DNA of 64,000 nt, from the NCBI RefSeq assembly GCF_900090105.1, contig NZ_FMDM01000019.1, forward strand, positions 1 through 64,000. The letters run 5' to 3'. The DNA comes from Micromonospora humi. Its GTDB lineage: Bacteria; Actinomycetota; Actinomycetes; Mycobacteriales; Micromonosporaceae. A program made the position numbers and the translations under genes. Under the pieces are notes generated by a model. The model saw only the letters and a program-made list of their open reading frames with translations. It was not told the origin of the DNA and searched no databases. Of the stretch, positions 47,081-55,390 are shown in pieces. The stretch's first letter is position 1. Each line of letters begins with the position of its first letter.

Positions 47081-49465
47081 TCAGCTGTGCCGGGTGCGGC
47101 GACGCGGACGGTCGCCGCCCTCGCCACCCTCCGAGCGGCGCTCGCCGCCCCGGTCACCACCGCGGTCGCCACCACGGTCACCGCCGCGGTCGCCACCCCG
47201 GTCACCGCGCGGGCCGCGGTCGCCGCCGCGGTCCCGGCCGGCCGGACGCTCGCCGCCGGCGGCCTCACCGGCGGCCGGCGCCTCGGCGCCCTCCGGACGG
47301 ATCTTGTCCAGGTAGATCTTGCCGCGGGCGTCGATGTCCGCGATCTCGACCTCGACCTTGTCGCCGACGTTGAGGAAGTCCTCGACCTTCTCGACCCGCT
47401 TGCCGTCGCCCACCTTGGAGATGTGCAGCAGGCCGTCGCGGCCGGGCAGGAGCGAGATGAAGGCGCCGAACGCGGCGGTCTTCACCACGGTGCCGAGGAA
47501 CCGCTCCCCCACCTTCGGCAGGGTCGGGTTGGCGATGCCGTTGATCCGGTCCACCGCGGCCTGGGCCGACGGGCCGTTGGTCGCGCCGACGTAGATGGTG
47601 CCGTCGTCCTCGATGGAGATCTCGGCGCCGGTCTCGTCCTGGATGGCGTTGATGGTCTGGCCCTTCGGGCCGATCACCATGCCGATCTTGTCGACCGGGA
47701 TCTTGACGGTGGTGACCCGCGGCGCGTAGTCCGACATCTCGGCCGGGGCCTCGATGGCCCGCTGCATCACGTCGAGGATCGTCTGCCGGGCCTCGTGCGC
47801 CTGCTGGAGCGCGGCGGCCAGCACGTCCGACGGGATGCCGTCGAGCTTGGTGTCGAGCTGGAGCGCGGTGACGAAGTCACGGGTGCCGGCGACCTTGAAG
47901 TCCATGTCGCCGAACGCGTCCTCGGCACCGAGGATGTCGGTGAGCGTCACGTACTGGGTCTTGCCGTCGACCTCGTCGGAGATGAGGCCCATGGCGATGC
48001 CGGCGACCGGCGCCTTCAGCGGCACACCGGCCGAGAGCAGGCCCAGCGTCGAGGCGCAGACCGAACCCATCGAGGTGGAGCCGTTGGAGCCGAGCGCCTC
48101 GGAGACCTGCCGGATCGCGTAGGGGAACTCCTCGCGCGACGGCAGCACCGGGATCAGCGCCCGCTCGGCCAGCGCGCCGTGACCGATCTCGCGCCGCTTC
48201 GGCGAGCCGACCCGGCCGGTCTCACCGGTCGAGTAGGGCGGGAAGTTGTAGTTGTGCATGTAGCGCTTGCGGTTCTCCGGGGACAGCGTGTCCACCATCT
48301 GCTCCATGCGCAGCATGTTCAGCGTGGTGACGCCCAGGATCTGGGTCTCGCCGCGCTCGAACAGCGCCGAGCCGTGCACCCGCGGCAGCACGCCGACCTC
48401 GGCGGTCAGCGGCCGGATGTCGCGCGGGCCGCGGCCGTCCATCCGGACCTGCTCGCGCAGCACCCGGTTGCGGACCTCGGACTTGCTCAGCGAACGGAAG
48501 GCGGCGGAGAGCTCCTTCTCGCGGCCCTCGAAGCGGCCGCCCAGCTCGTCGGCGACCTTGGCCTTGATCCGGTCCAGGGCCTCCTCGCGGTCGGCCTTGC
48601 CGGCGATCTTCAGCGCCTCGGTGACCTCGGCGCGGGCCACGTCGGCCACCGCGTCGTACACGTCGTCCTGGTAGTCCAGGAAGATCGGGAACTCGGCGAC
48701 CGGCTTGGCGGCCACCTCGGCCAGCTCGCTCTGCGCCCGGCACAGCTCACGGATGGCCGGCTTGGCGGCCTCCAGGCCGCTGGCCACGATCTCCTCGGTC
48801 GGCGCGGTCGCGCCGTCGGAGATCAGGGCCACCGCGTTCGGGGTGGCCTCGGCCTCGACCATCATGATCGCGACCTCGCCGTCGGCCAGGGTGCGACCGG
48901 CCACGACCATGTCGAAGGTGGCCCGGGCCAGCTCCTCCAGGGTCGGGAAGGCGACCCACTGGCCGTCCACGTGCGCGACCCGGGTGGCCCCGATCGGGCC
49001 GGAGAACGGCAGGCCGGAGAGCTTGGTCGACATCGAGGCGGCGTTGATGGCCACCACGTCGTACGGGTGCTGCGGGTCGAGCGCGAGGATGGTCTCGACG
49101 ACCTGGACCTCGTTGCGCAGGCCCTTGACGAAGGACGGGCGCAGCGGCCTGTCGATCAGCCGGCAGGTGAGGATGGCGTCCTCGCTGGGCCGGCCCTCGC
49201 GGCGGAAGAACGAGCCGGGGATCCGGCCCGCGGCGTACATCCGCTCCTCGACGTCGACGGTCAGCGGGAAGAAGTCGAACGACTCGCGCGGCTGCTTGCC
49301 GGCGGTGGTGGCGGAGAGGACGACCGTCTCGCCGAGCTGGGCGACGACGGAGCCGGCGGCCTGCCGGGCCAGCCGGCCGGTGGAGAAGGTGATCTCACGG
49401 GTGCCGAAGGACCCGTTGTCGATCACGGCGGTGCGGGATTCGGTGCCGAGGTTGGTCTCGGTCAT
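47081..49465 (-). CDS. pnp: Polynucleotide phosphorylase / guanosine pentaphosphate synthetase
   Basis: A 794-aa 3'-5' phosphorolytic exoribonuclease; actinobacterial members (GpsI) also make pppGpp. It has two RNase PH domains (FFPLTVDVEERMYAAGRIPGSFF; then EALGSNGSTSMGSVCASTL), the helical linker, KH (MVIGPKGQTINAIQDETGAEI) and S1 (GAFISLLPGRDGLLHISKV) domains. The last ~45 residues are an unusual (RGGD)n tail ending RPRRRTRHS, likely RNA-binding and disordered. It lies downstream of rpsO, the classic arrangement. Confidence 0.97.
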   Translation of the reverse strand: MTETNLGTESRTAVIDNGSFGTREITFSTGRLARQAAGSVVAQLGETVVLSATTAGKQPRESFDFFPLTVDVEERMYAAGRIPGSFFRREGRPSEDAILTCRLIDRPLRPSFVKGLRNEVQVVETILALDPQHPYDVVAINAASMSTKLSGLPFSGPIGATRVAHVDGQWVAFPTLEELARATFDMVVAGRTLADGEVAIMMVEAEATPNAVALISDGATAPTEEIVASGLEAAKPAIRELCRAQSELAEVAAKPVAEFPIFLDYQDDVYDAVADVARAEVTEALKIAGKADREEALDRIKAKVADELGGRFEGREKELSAAFRSLSKSEVRNRVLREQVRMDGRGPRDIRPLTAEVGVLPRVHGSALFERGETQILGVTTLNMLRMEQMVDTLSPENRKRYMHNYNFPPYSTGETGRVGSPKRREIGHGALAERALIPVLPSREEFPYAIRQVSEALGSNGSTSMGSVCASTLGLLSAGVPLKAPVAGIAMGLISDEVDGKTQYVTLTDILGAEDAFGDMDFKVAGTRDFVTALQLDTKLDGIPSDVLAAALQQAHEARQTILDVMQRAIEAPAEMSDYAPRVTTVKIPVDKIGMVIGPKGQTINAIQDETGAEISIEDDGTIYVGATNGPSAQAAVDRINGIANPTLPKVGERFLGTVVKTAAFGAFISLLPGRDGLLHISKVGDGKRVEKVEDFLNVGDKVEVEIADIDARGKIYLDKIRPEGAEAPAAGEAAGGERPAGRDRGGDRGPRGDRGGDRGGDRGGDRGGDRGGERRSEGGEGGDRPRRRTRHS

Positions 49466-49652
49466 GTGCTGTGGTGCTCCTTCGCGTCGTCGGCCGACGA
49501 CACGGGAACTGCTCAGGCGGCCGGTCTTCGATCGAAGCGCCCGGGTGGGCCGGCATGTTGCCGGGATTCCCGGGGGCCACTACCGGAGACCGGTGCTGAC
49601 CGGCTCCCTCTCGGGTCGTCGCGCGGCCGGGGTTCTTTCTGGTGGTACCGGA

Positions 49653-49684
49653 ACGGGGGAGCGGCCGAGCGGCCACTCCCCCGT
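49653..49684 (-). terminator. Hairpin between rpsO and pnp
   Basis: A nine-base outer stem (ACGGGGGAG with CTCCCCCGT) and an inner GGCC/GGCC stem start four bases beyond the rpsO stop. It may terminate part of the transcripts or serve as an RNase III processing site, as known for rpsO-pnp in other bacteria. Confidence 0.7.
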
Positions 49685-49688
49685 CAGG

Positions 49689-49958
49689 TCATCGGCGCAG
49701 GCCGAGCCGCTCGATGAGCGACCGGTAGCGGTTGATGTCCTTCTTCTGGACGTAGTTGAGCAGCCGACGGCGCCGGCCGACCAGCAGCAGCAGCCCACGG
49801 CGGCTGTGGTGGTCGTGCTTGTGCACCTTCAGGTGCTCGGTCAGCTCCGCGATCCGCTTGGTCAGGACCGCGACCTGCACCTCCGGCGAACCGGTGTCGC
49901 CCTCGGCGGTCGCGTACTCCTGGCGGATCTTGGCCTTGGCTTCCTGGTCGAGCGCCAT
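49689..49958 (-). CDS. rpsO: 30S ribosomal protein S15
   Basis: An 89-aa protein that binds 16S rRNA early in small-subunit assembly. The sequence is canonical: GDTGSPEVQVAVLTKRI, HKHDHHSRRGLL and LLNYVQKKDINRY. ATG 49958 follows GGGAGA. The gene is separated from ribF by about 160 bp, where its own promoter probably lies, and leads into pnp. Confidence 0.99.
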   Translation of the reverse strand: MALDQEAKAKIRQEYATAEGDTGSPEVQVAVLTKRIAELTEHLKVHKHDHHSRRGLLLLVGRRRRLLNYVQKKDINRYRSLIERLGLRR

Positions 49959-50120
49959 GTTCTCCCTGTTTCGTGGGTGGTTCGATGAGGTCCGTCGGAG
50001 CGGTCGTGTGACCGGTGCGACGGACCGGTTCCTCGCACCCGCGGCGTCGTGCAGGCACGCGAGGCCCCCGTCGGTCAGCCGACGTCTCCCCCACCCTACC
50101 AGCCCCAGCCCGGGGCGCGG

Positions 50121-51047
50121 TCAGGACACCACCCGGCGGGTGCGCTCCACGTCCTCGGCGATCTGGGCGACCAGCGGCTCGATCGCGTCGTACGTCCGTT
50201 GCTCGCGCAGGTGCGCCACGAAGTCCAGGGCCAGCCGCTCGCCGTACAGGTCGCCGCTGAAGTCCAGCGCGTACGCCTCCACCCGGCGCTCCCGGCCGGA
50301 GAACGTCGGGTTGGTGCCGATCGAGACCGCCGCCGCCAGCGGCTCGCCGCCGCGGCGCACCAGCCGGGCCGCGTACACCCCGTCGGCGGGCACCGCCGCG
50401 TACCGGTGGGTCAGCAGGTTGGCGGTGGGGTAACCCAGCTCACGTCCGCGCTGGTCGCCGCGGACCACCACACCCTCGACCCGGTGCGGTCGGCCGAGCG
50501 CCGCCGCCGCCGCGCGCACGTCGCCCGCGTCGACGCAGGACCGGATGTACGTGGAGGAGAAGACCGTGCCCGCCTCGGCGACCAGCGGCGCGCCCTCCAC
50601 CCCGAAGCCGAAGGTGCGGCCGAGCCGCTCCAGCAGCGCCACGTCGCCCGCCGCCCGGTGCCCGAACCGGAAGTTGTCGCCGACCACCACCAGCGCGGCG
50701 TGCAGGTGCTCGACCAGGATGTCGTGCACGAACGCCTCGGCCGGCAGCCGGGAGAACTCGACGGTGAACGGCACCACGCAGAGCACGTCCACGCCGAGCG
50801 CCTCGATCAGCTCCGCCTTGCGGGCCGGTTCGGTGAGCACCGCCGGGTGCGAGCCGGGGCGCACCACCTCGGCCGGGTGCGGGTCGAACGTCACCACCAC
50901 CGACTTGACGCCCAGCTCGCGGGCGCGCGCCACGGCGTGACCGATGGTGGCCTGATGCCCCTGGTGCACCCCGTCGAAGACGCCGATGGTGACCACCGAG
51001 CGCCCCCAGCCGCCGGGCGCCGCCTCGTACCCCCGCCACCGCTGCAT
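50121..51047 (-). CDS. ribF: Bifunctional riboflavin kinase/FAD synthetase
   Basis: Makes FMN and FAD from riboflavin; 308 aa. The N-terminal nucleotidyltransferase domain has TIGVFDGVHQGHQATI and GDNFRFGHRAAGD, and SSTYIRS follows. The C-terminal kinase domain has GRELGYPTANL and SIGTNPTFSGRERRVEAY. It lies 32 bp downstream of truB, as in many actinobacteria. Confidence 0.97.
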   Translation of the reverse strand: MQRWRGYEAAPGGWGRSVVTIGVFDGVHQGHQATIGHAVARARELGVKSVVVTFDPHPAEVVRPGSHPAVLTEPARKAELIEALGVDVLCVVPFTVEFSRLPAEAFVHDILVEHLHAALVVVGDNFRFGHRAAGDVALLERLGRTFGFGVEGAPLVAEAGTVFSSTYIRSCVDAGDVRAAAAALGRPHRVEGVVVRGDQRGRELGYPTANLLTHRYAAVPADGVYAARLVRRGGEPLAAAVSIGTNPTFSGRERRVEAYALDFSGDLYGERLALDFVAHLREQRTYDAIEPLVAQIAEDVERTRRVVS

Positions 51048-51079
51048 GCCGATCCTCTCCCCTGTCCGCCCGCGCGCCG

Positions 51080-51964
51080 TCAGGCCGGGGCCAGGACGAT
51101 CTCCGCGCGGGCCCGCCCGTCCCGCTCGCTGACGATAGCGATCAACCCGCCCGCCGGGTCGAAGACCGCGTACGGGCCGGCGATCCCGGCCGGGTCCAGC
51201 GGCCCGCCGTGCGACAGCGTCCGCGCCTCCGCCCCGGTCGCGTCCCGGCGCGGGAAGAACCGCGCGGCGGCGGCGTCCAGCGGCAGGTTGACCACCTCCG
51301 GCGCGCGCTCTTCGAGCTGCGCCAGGGTGGCCGCCTCGGCCAGGTCGAAGCCGCCGACCGCGGTGCGGCGCAGCGCGGTGAGGTGGCCGCCGACCCCGAG
51401 CGCCAGGCCCGTGTCCCGGGCGAGGGCCCGGATGTACGTCCCGGACGAGCAGGTCACGTCCACGTCCACGTCGACCACGTCCGGGGTGTCCCGCCGGATC
51501 TCCCGCACCTCCAGCCGGGACACGGTGACCCGCCGGGCCGGCAGCTCGACCGCCTCCCCGTCGCGGACCCGCTTGTACGCCCGCTCACCGTTGATCTTGA
51601 TGGCGCTGACCGCGCTGGGCACCTGGTCGATCTCGCCGGTCAACGCCGCCAGCGCGGCCCGCACCGCGTCGTCGGTGACCGCGCCGGCCGGGGTGCTCGC
51701 GATCACGTCGCCCTCGGCGTCGTCGGTGACCGTGGACTGGCCCAGCCGGATCGTGGCGGCGTAGCTCTTGCCGGCGCCGATCACGTAGGTGAGCAGCCGG
51801 GTCGCCCGCCCGACGCCGATCACCAGGACGCCGGTGGCCATCGGGTCCAGCGTGCCGCCGTGCCCCACCCGGCGGGTCCGGGCCAGCCGGCGGATCCGGG
51901 CCACCACGTCGTGCGACGTCATGCCGCCGGGCTTGTCGACCACGATCAGACCGTCTGTGCTCAC
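51080..51964 (-). CDS. truB: tRNA pseudouridine(55) synthase
   Basis: Forms pseudouridine 55 in the tRNA T-loop; 294 aa. DGLIVVDKPGGMTSHDVV starts the protein, the catalytic Asp lies in VGHGGTLDPMATGVLV, and VPSAVSAIKINGERAYKRVRDG and SSGTYIRALARDTG are conserved. GTG 51964 is the start; the reading frame stays open upstream through the neighbouring gene, but the homology begins here. Followed by ribF. Confidence 0.97.
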   Translation of the reverse strand: MSTDGLIVVDKPGGMTSHDVVARIRRLARTRRVGHGGTLDPMATGVLVIGVGRATRLLTYVIGAGKSYAATIRLGQSTVTDDAEGDVIASTPAGAVTDDAVRAALAALTGEIDQVPSAVSAIKINGERAYKRVRDGEAVELPARRVTVSRLEVREIRRDTPDVVDVDVDVTCSSGTYIRALARDTGLALGVGGHLTALRRTAVGGFDLAEAATLAQLEERAPEVVNLPLDAAAARFFPRRDATGAEARTLSHGGPLDPAGIAGPYAVFDPAGGLIAIVSERDGRARAEIVLAPA

Positions 51965-52020
51965 GACCGCCAAGCCTGCCAGACGGCGGTGATCGGCCCT
52001 GCGGGGGATACCGCCGCCGG

Positions 52021-53343
52021 TCAGCGGACCGCGCCGACCACCACCCAGGCGCCGGAGCGCAGCCGCAGCAGCAACGCGACCAGCCGCAGCACCACGAACA
52101 GCGTCAACCCGGCCCAGATCCCGCCGAGCCCGAGGTCGAGGCCGTAGGCCAGCCAGATCGCCGGCAGGAACCCGCCGAACGCGGCCACGATGGTGAGGTT
52201 GCGCAGGTAGCGCACGTCGCCGGCGCCGATCAGCACCCCGTCGAGGGCGAACACCACGCCACCGATCGGCTGGAGCGCCACCAGCCAGGGCCAGGCCACC
52301 ATGGCCTGTTCGCGTACCTGCGGATCGGAGCTGAACAACGACGGCACCAGACCGGCGCCGGCGGCGATCAGCACCGCGAACGCCACGCCGCACAGGCCGC
52401 CGAGCAACGCGACGCGGCGCGCGAGGAACCGCGCGCCGGCCGCGTCGCCGGCGCCGAGCGCGGCGCCGACCAGCGCCTGCGCGGCGATCGCGAGGGCGTC
52501 CAGCACCAACGCGGTGAAGAACCAGAGTTGTACGGCGATCTGGTGCGCCCCCACGGCGGCGGCGCCGAAGCGGGCCGCGACCGCGGTGGCGGACAGGAAG
52601 CTCGCCTGGAACGCGACGCCGCGGACCAGCAGGTCCCGGCCGAGCACCAGCTGCTGCCCGATCACCCGTGGTCGGGGTCGCAGCGCGATCCGCTCCCGCA
52701 CCAGCGCGGCCGCGAAGAGGCCACCGGAGAGTGTCTGCGCGACCGCGTTGGCCACGGCGGAACCGACCAGGCCGAGGCCCGCCGGATAGACGAGCAGCGG
52801 GCAGAGCAGCGCGGAGAGCAGGTTGGGGGCGAGCACGAACAGCAGCGGCCGGCGGGTGTCCTGGATGCCCCGCAGCCAGCCGTTGCCGGCGGCCGCGAGC
52901 AGCAGGCCGGGCGCGCCGAGCGCCGCGATCCGCAGCCATCCGGCGGCGGCGTCGGCCACCTCGCCGGGACCGCCGGCGAGGGTACGCGCCAGCGCGCCCC
53001 CGCCGAACGCGATGGCGACCGCCACCAGCAGCCCGGCGGTCAGCGCCAGCCAGGACGCCTGAACGCCCTCGGCCACCGCGGCGGCCCGGTCGCCGGCGCC
53101 GAACCGGCGGGCCGACCGCCCGGTGGTGCCGTACGCCACGACGGTGCCGATCCACGCGGTGAGCGTCATGACCGTGCCGCCGACGGCGAGCGCGGCGAGC
53201 GGCACCCGGCCCAGGTGACCGACCACCGCGGTGTCGACGAGGACGTAGAGCGGCTCCGCGGCCAGCACCACCAGGGCGGGGAGCGCGAGCGCGGCGATCC
53301 GCCGGGGCGACACGGCGGTGGCGGGTGCGACGGTGCTGCTCAT
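52021..53343 (-). CDS. MATE-family efflux transporter (DinF type)
   Basis: A 440-aa membrane protein with twelve predicted helices. The first helix segment ALVVLAAEPLYVLVDTAVVGHLG is the MATE/DinF signature, and GIQDTRRPL and GVLIGAGDVRYL mark the two symmetric halves. It probably exports organic cations or drugs using a Na+ or H+ gradient. ATG 53343 (MSSTVAP). It sits between truB and a small kinase-like gene, an insertion in the translation cluster. Confidence 0.92.
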   Translation of the reverse strand: MSSTVAPATAVSPRRIAALALPALVVLAAEPLYVLVDTAVVGHLGRVPLAALAVGGTVMTLTAWIGTVVAYGTTGRSARRFGAGDRAAAVAEGVQASWLALTAGLLVAVAIAFGGGALARTLAGGPGEVADAAAGWLRIAALGAPGLLLAAAGNGWLRGIQDTRRPLLFVLAPNLLSALLCPLLVYPAGLGLVGSAVANAVAQTLSGGLFAAALVRERIALRPRPRVIGQQLVLGRDLLVRGVAFQASFLSATAVAARFGAAAVGAHQIAVQLWFFTALVLDALAIAAQALVGAALGAGDAAGARFLARRVALLGGLCGVAFAVLIAAGAGLVPSLFSSDPQVREQAMVAWPWLVALQPIGGVVFALDGVLIGAGDVRYLRNLTIVAAFGGFLPAIWLAYGLDLGLGGIWAGLTLFVVLRLVALLLRLRSGAWVVVGAVR

Positions 53344-53384
53344 CGCCGCCGATCGTGGCACGCGCCGAGTAAGGGCCGCAACCC

Positions 53385-53900
53385 CTAGGGCTGCTTACCC
53401 CACCCCGCCAGGAAGCGGGCCACGTCCCGCCGGTCGCGCAACCGGCGCACCGGTAGGCCCGGGGCGTAGGCGGCGACGGCTCCCAGCACCCGGGGACGGG
53501 AGTGACGCGGGTAGCGCCAGACGTAGCGCAGGAGGCCGACGTCGACGCGCTCCGGGCAGCCCTCGGGAAGGTCGGGCCGGGGCGCGACGCGGCGGGCCCA
53601 GCGGCGACGCAGCACCCGCACCAGGCACCGCAGCCGGTGCGGCTCGCAGAGCACCAGCAGGTCGGCGCGGGGCAGCCGGAGGTCGAGCGTGCCGGCATAG
53701 TTGCCGTCCATCACCCAGGCCGGGCGGGCGGCCAGCGCGGCCACCTCGGCGCGGAACTCGTCGCCGGTCGGTGCGACCCAGCCGGGCCGCCAGTAGTGGC
53801 GATCGAGGTGGATCAGCGGCAGGTCGAGTCGCCGGGCCAGCTCCCCGGCGAGGGTGCTCTTGCCGGCACCGGAGCTGCCGACGACGAGGATGCGGCGCAT
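53385..53900 (-). CDS. P-loop kinase-like protein (adenylate kinase/topology modulation family)
   Basis: A 171-aa nucleotide-binding protein. The Walker A motif is GSSGAGKSTLAGELARRL at residues 8-25; LPLIHLDRHYWRPGWV and WVMDGNYAGTLDLRLPRADLLV resemble FlaR/topology-modulation P-loop proteins, whose substrate is unknown. ATG 53900 begins MRRILVVG. It starts upstream of the MATE gene by 40 bp on the same strand. Confidence 0.88.
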   Translation of the reverse strand: MRRILVVGSSGAGKSTLAGELARRLDLPLIHLDRHYWRPGWVAPTGDEFRAEVAALAARPAWVMDGNYAGTLDLRLPRADLLVLCEPHRLRCLVRVLRRRWARRVAPRPDLPEGCPERVDVGLLRYVWRYPRHSRPRVLGAVAAYAPGLPVRRLRDRRDVARFLAGWGKQP

Positions 53901-53976
53901 CGGGTGACGGTAGCGCCACCGCTCCCGGGACGTGGCGGCCCGACGCGCGGGCTCCGGCCCGGCGGACACGGCTCCC

Positions 53977-54077
53977 ACCGGCGGGCTCGGCCTCCCGCTC
54001 ACGGAAGCCAGCTCTGCACCGGCAGGCTCCCGCTCCCGCTCACGGAAACCGACTCCGAACCGGCGGGCTCGGCTCCG
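53977..54077. repeat. 41-bp tandem repeat, about 2.4 copies
   Basis: Units start at 53977, 54018 and 54059 with ACCGGCGGGCTC or ACCGGCAGGCTC and contain CCCGCTCACGGAA. Later positions vary slightly. It occupies the upstream region of the P-loop kinase gene, in a 329-bp gap (53901-54229) that also holds the hairpin at 54153 and a smaller one at 54127-54147. Confidence 0.7.
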
Positions 54078-54152
54078 CGGTCAGGGGGCCGGGCTCAGGT
54101 CGGCGGGATGCGATTCGGGCCGAGATGGTCGCCGGCTTTCGGCGACCGGTGC

Positions 54153-54217
54153 GGCGGTGACGCCGGCGAGGGGCCGATCACGGTGCCGCGATGCCCCGGC
54201 CGGCCGGCGTCACCGCC
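54153..54217 (-). terminator. Long-stem hairpin after the 32-aa gene
   Basis: A perfect 15-bp stem (54153-54167 with 54203-54217) and a 35-base loop lie 13 bp past the stop codon of the small gene at 54230-54328. An additional stem (GGTCGCCG with CGGCGACC, 54127-54147) follows it downstream. Confidence 0.6.
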
Positions 54218-54229
54218 GGACGGCCTGCG

Positions 54230-54328
54230 TCACTGGCGGGTGTCCATCGAGGTCTGCAGCGCGCGACGCATCTGCTCGCGCGCCTCGTCGGTGGTGGTCT
54301 CGGTCTGCGGCTTGCGCTTGCTCGGCAT
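54230..54328 (-). CDS. Small charged protein, 32 aa
   Basis: A short reading frame from ATG 54328 to TGA, with a GGAAGGA ribosome site seven bases upstream. The product starts MPSKRKPQTETTTDEAREQM and ends TSMDTRQ: a Lys/Arg N terminus, then Thr/Glu, then an amphipathic helix with two internal Mets. It has no signal peptide. A terminator hairpin follows. Codon use is strongly G/C in the third position, as in real genes here. Function unknown. Confidence 0.65.
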   Translation of the reverse strand: MPSKRKPQTETTTDEAREQMRRALQTSMDTRQ

Positions 54329-54660
54329 GGAGTGTCCTTCCAGGGTGCGGACCACCGAGACACGGCGGCCCTGCGGGCGTCCGGCGCCCCGTCGTCGACG
54401 GCGCGACAACCGTCACGCCGCGACCGGAGTCGTCGGTCTGCTGCGCGCCCGGCCAGCGGTCCGGGATCACCGGAGCGGCTCGCCTGGCAGCGTGAGCCCG
54501 GGTCGGTCTGACCCTGGAGAGAGGCGGCGCCGGGTGTGGCACCACCGCCCGTGACCAGCGCCGCGAAGCGCCGATCCCTCACCCAAATTAACGTTCACTT
54601 TCCAGATAGTGCCCACTGTTCCCGCGATGCGGACAGGGCAACCCCTTTTCCGGCGGCGTC
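54329..54660. other. 332-bp intergenic region
   Basis: No convincing gene is seen. The right half (about 54575-54620) is AT-rich for this genome and contains AAATTAACGTTCACTTT, which may be the promoter for the 32-aa gene read on the minus strand. Open frames here lack ribosome sites and family features. Confidence 0.5.
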
Positions 54661-54873
54661 TCAGCGGGCGAGAAAGTGCCAGCCCAGCCACCACCAGAAG
54701 CCGAACAGACCGATCCGGCCCACCGGCACCGGCCCCACCTCGTAGCGCATGACGAAGGCGCAGACGTCGGCGAGGGACGGGATGCGCGACCCCTCGCGGC
54801 GTGCGGCCCACTCCACGGCCGCGAACAGCAGCACTGCGGTCAGGAAGCCGCCGATGGCCAGCGCGCGCATCAT
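54661..54873 (-). CDS. Small membrane protein, 70 aa
   Basis: The protein starts MMRALAIGGFLTAVLLFAAVEWAARR and ends GLFGFWWWLGWHFLAR. It has one N-terminal helix and one aromatic C-terminal helix around a polar loop (REGSRIPSLADVCAFVMRYEVG). It resembles the small DUF6186-type membrane proteins of actinobacteria, as far as recall goes. Its ATG overlaps the stop of the upstream gene (ATGA), so the two are translationally coupled. Confidence 0.75.
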   Translation of the reverse strand: MMRALAIGGFLTAVLLFAAVEWAARREGSRIPSLADVCAFVMRYEVGPVPVGRIGLFGFWWWLGWHFLAR

Positions 54874-55277
54874 CGGCGCACCAGTCCCCAGAACGCCGCC
54901 AGCCAGGCGAACCAGGCCGCCGAGCGGGCCAGGTGGTCCTCGAGCAGCGGGTCGGCCAGCCGGGAGAACGTGGGAAACTCGTCGCCCACGGACAGCACGA
55001 AGGTGGCCCCCTCGAAGACCCCGAAGACGGTGACCGGCAGCAGCCACCACAGCGCGGCCGAGGACAGCCGACGTGGCGCCGGACGCCGGGGAACCCGGTT
55101 GCTCAGGCCGACCCAGATCAGCCCCCCGCCGGTGCCGAGGATGTAGAGGTTCGCCGCGGTCGAGAACGACGGCAGTTGACCACCGACCAGCGAAAGGCAG
55201 ATCAGCACCGGTACGGAGACGACCGGCCGGTCCCAGACCCGGGGCGCCTCGGCGGTGAGCTCGGGGGGATGATCCAT
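54870..55277 (-). CDS. Membrane protein, 135 aa
   Basis: I do not recognise a named family. Four hydrophobic segments are visible (LICLSLVGGQL, ANLYILGTGGGLIWVGL, SAALWWLLPVTVFGVFEGATF and AAWFAWLAAFWGLV). ATG 55277 begins MDHPPELTAEAP. It is coupled to the 70-aa membrane protein by a four-base overlap, suggesting a two-component membrane unit. It lies upstream of a lysozyme-like gene on the other side of a terminator. Confidence 0.75.
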   Translation of the reverse strand: MDHPPELTAEAPRVWDRPVVSVPVLICLSLVGGQLPSFSTAANLYILGTGGGLIWVGLSNRVPRRPAPRRLSSAALWWLLPVTVFGVFEGATFVLSVGDEFPTFSRLADPLLEDHLARSAAWFAWLAAFWGLVRR

Positions 55278-55345
55278 CACCCGATTGTCCCCAGCGTGAC
55301 GTAAGGCGGGAAGGCCGGCACGCCTCGTGATTGCCGCGAAACGCA

Positions 55346-55380
55346 GAAGGCCGGCACCCGTCGTTCGGGTGCCGGCCTTC
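55346..55380 (-). terminator. Strong terminator after the lysozyme-like gene
   Basis: A 15-bp perfect stem (55346-55360 with 55366-55380) with a five-base loop lies ten bases beyond the stop. A partial copy of its arm (AAGGCCGGCA) recurs at about 55310. Confidence 0.85.
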
Positions 55381-55390
55381 ACGTGTGTGC

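Noticed and set aside
51080..53698. Continuous frame suggesting a TruB fusion with an upstream domain
   Set aside because: The upstream part is an out-of-frame reading of the MATE transporter gene. TruB homology begins at GTG 51964.
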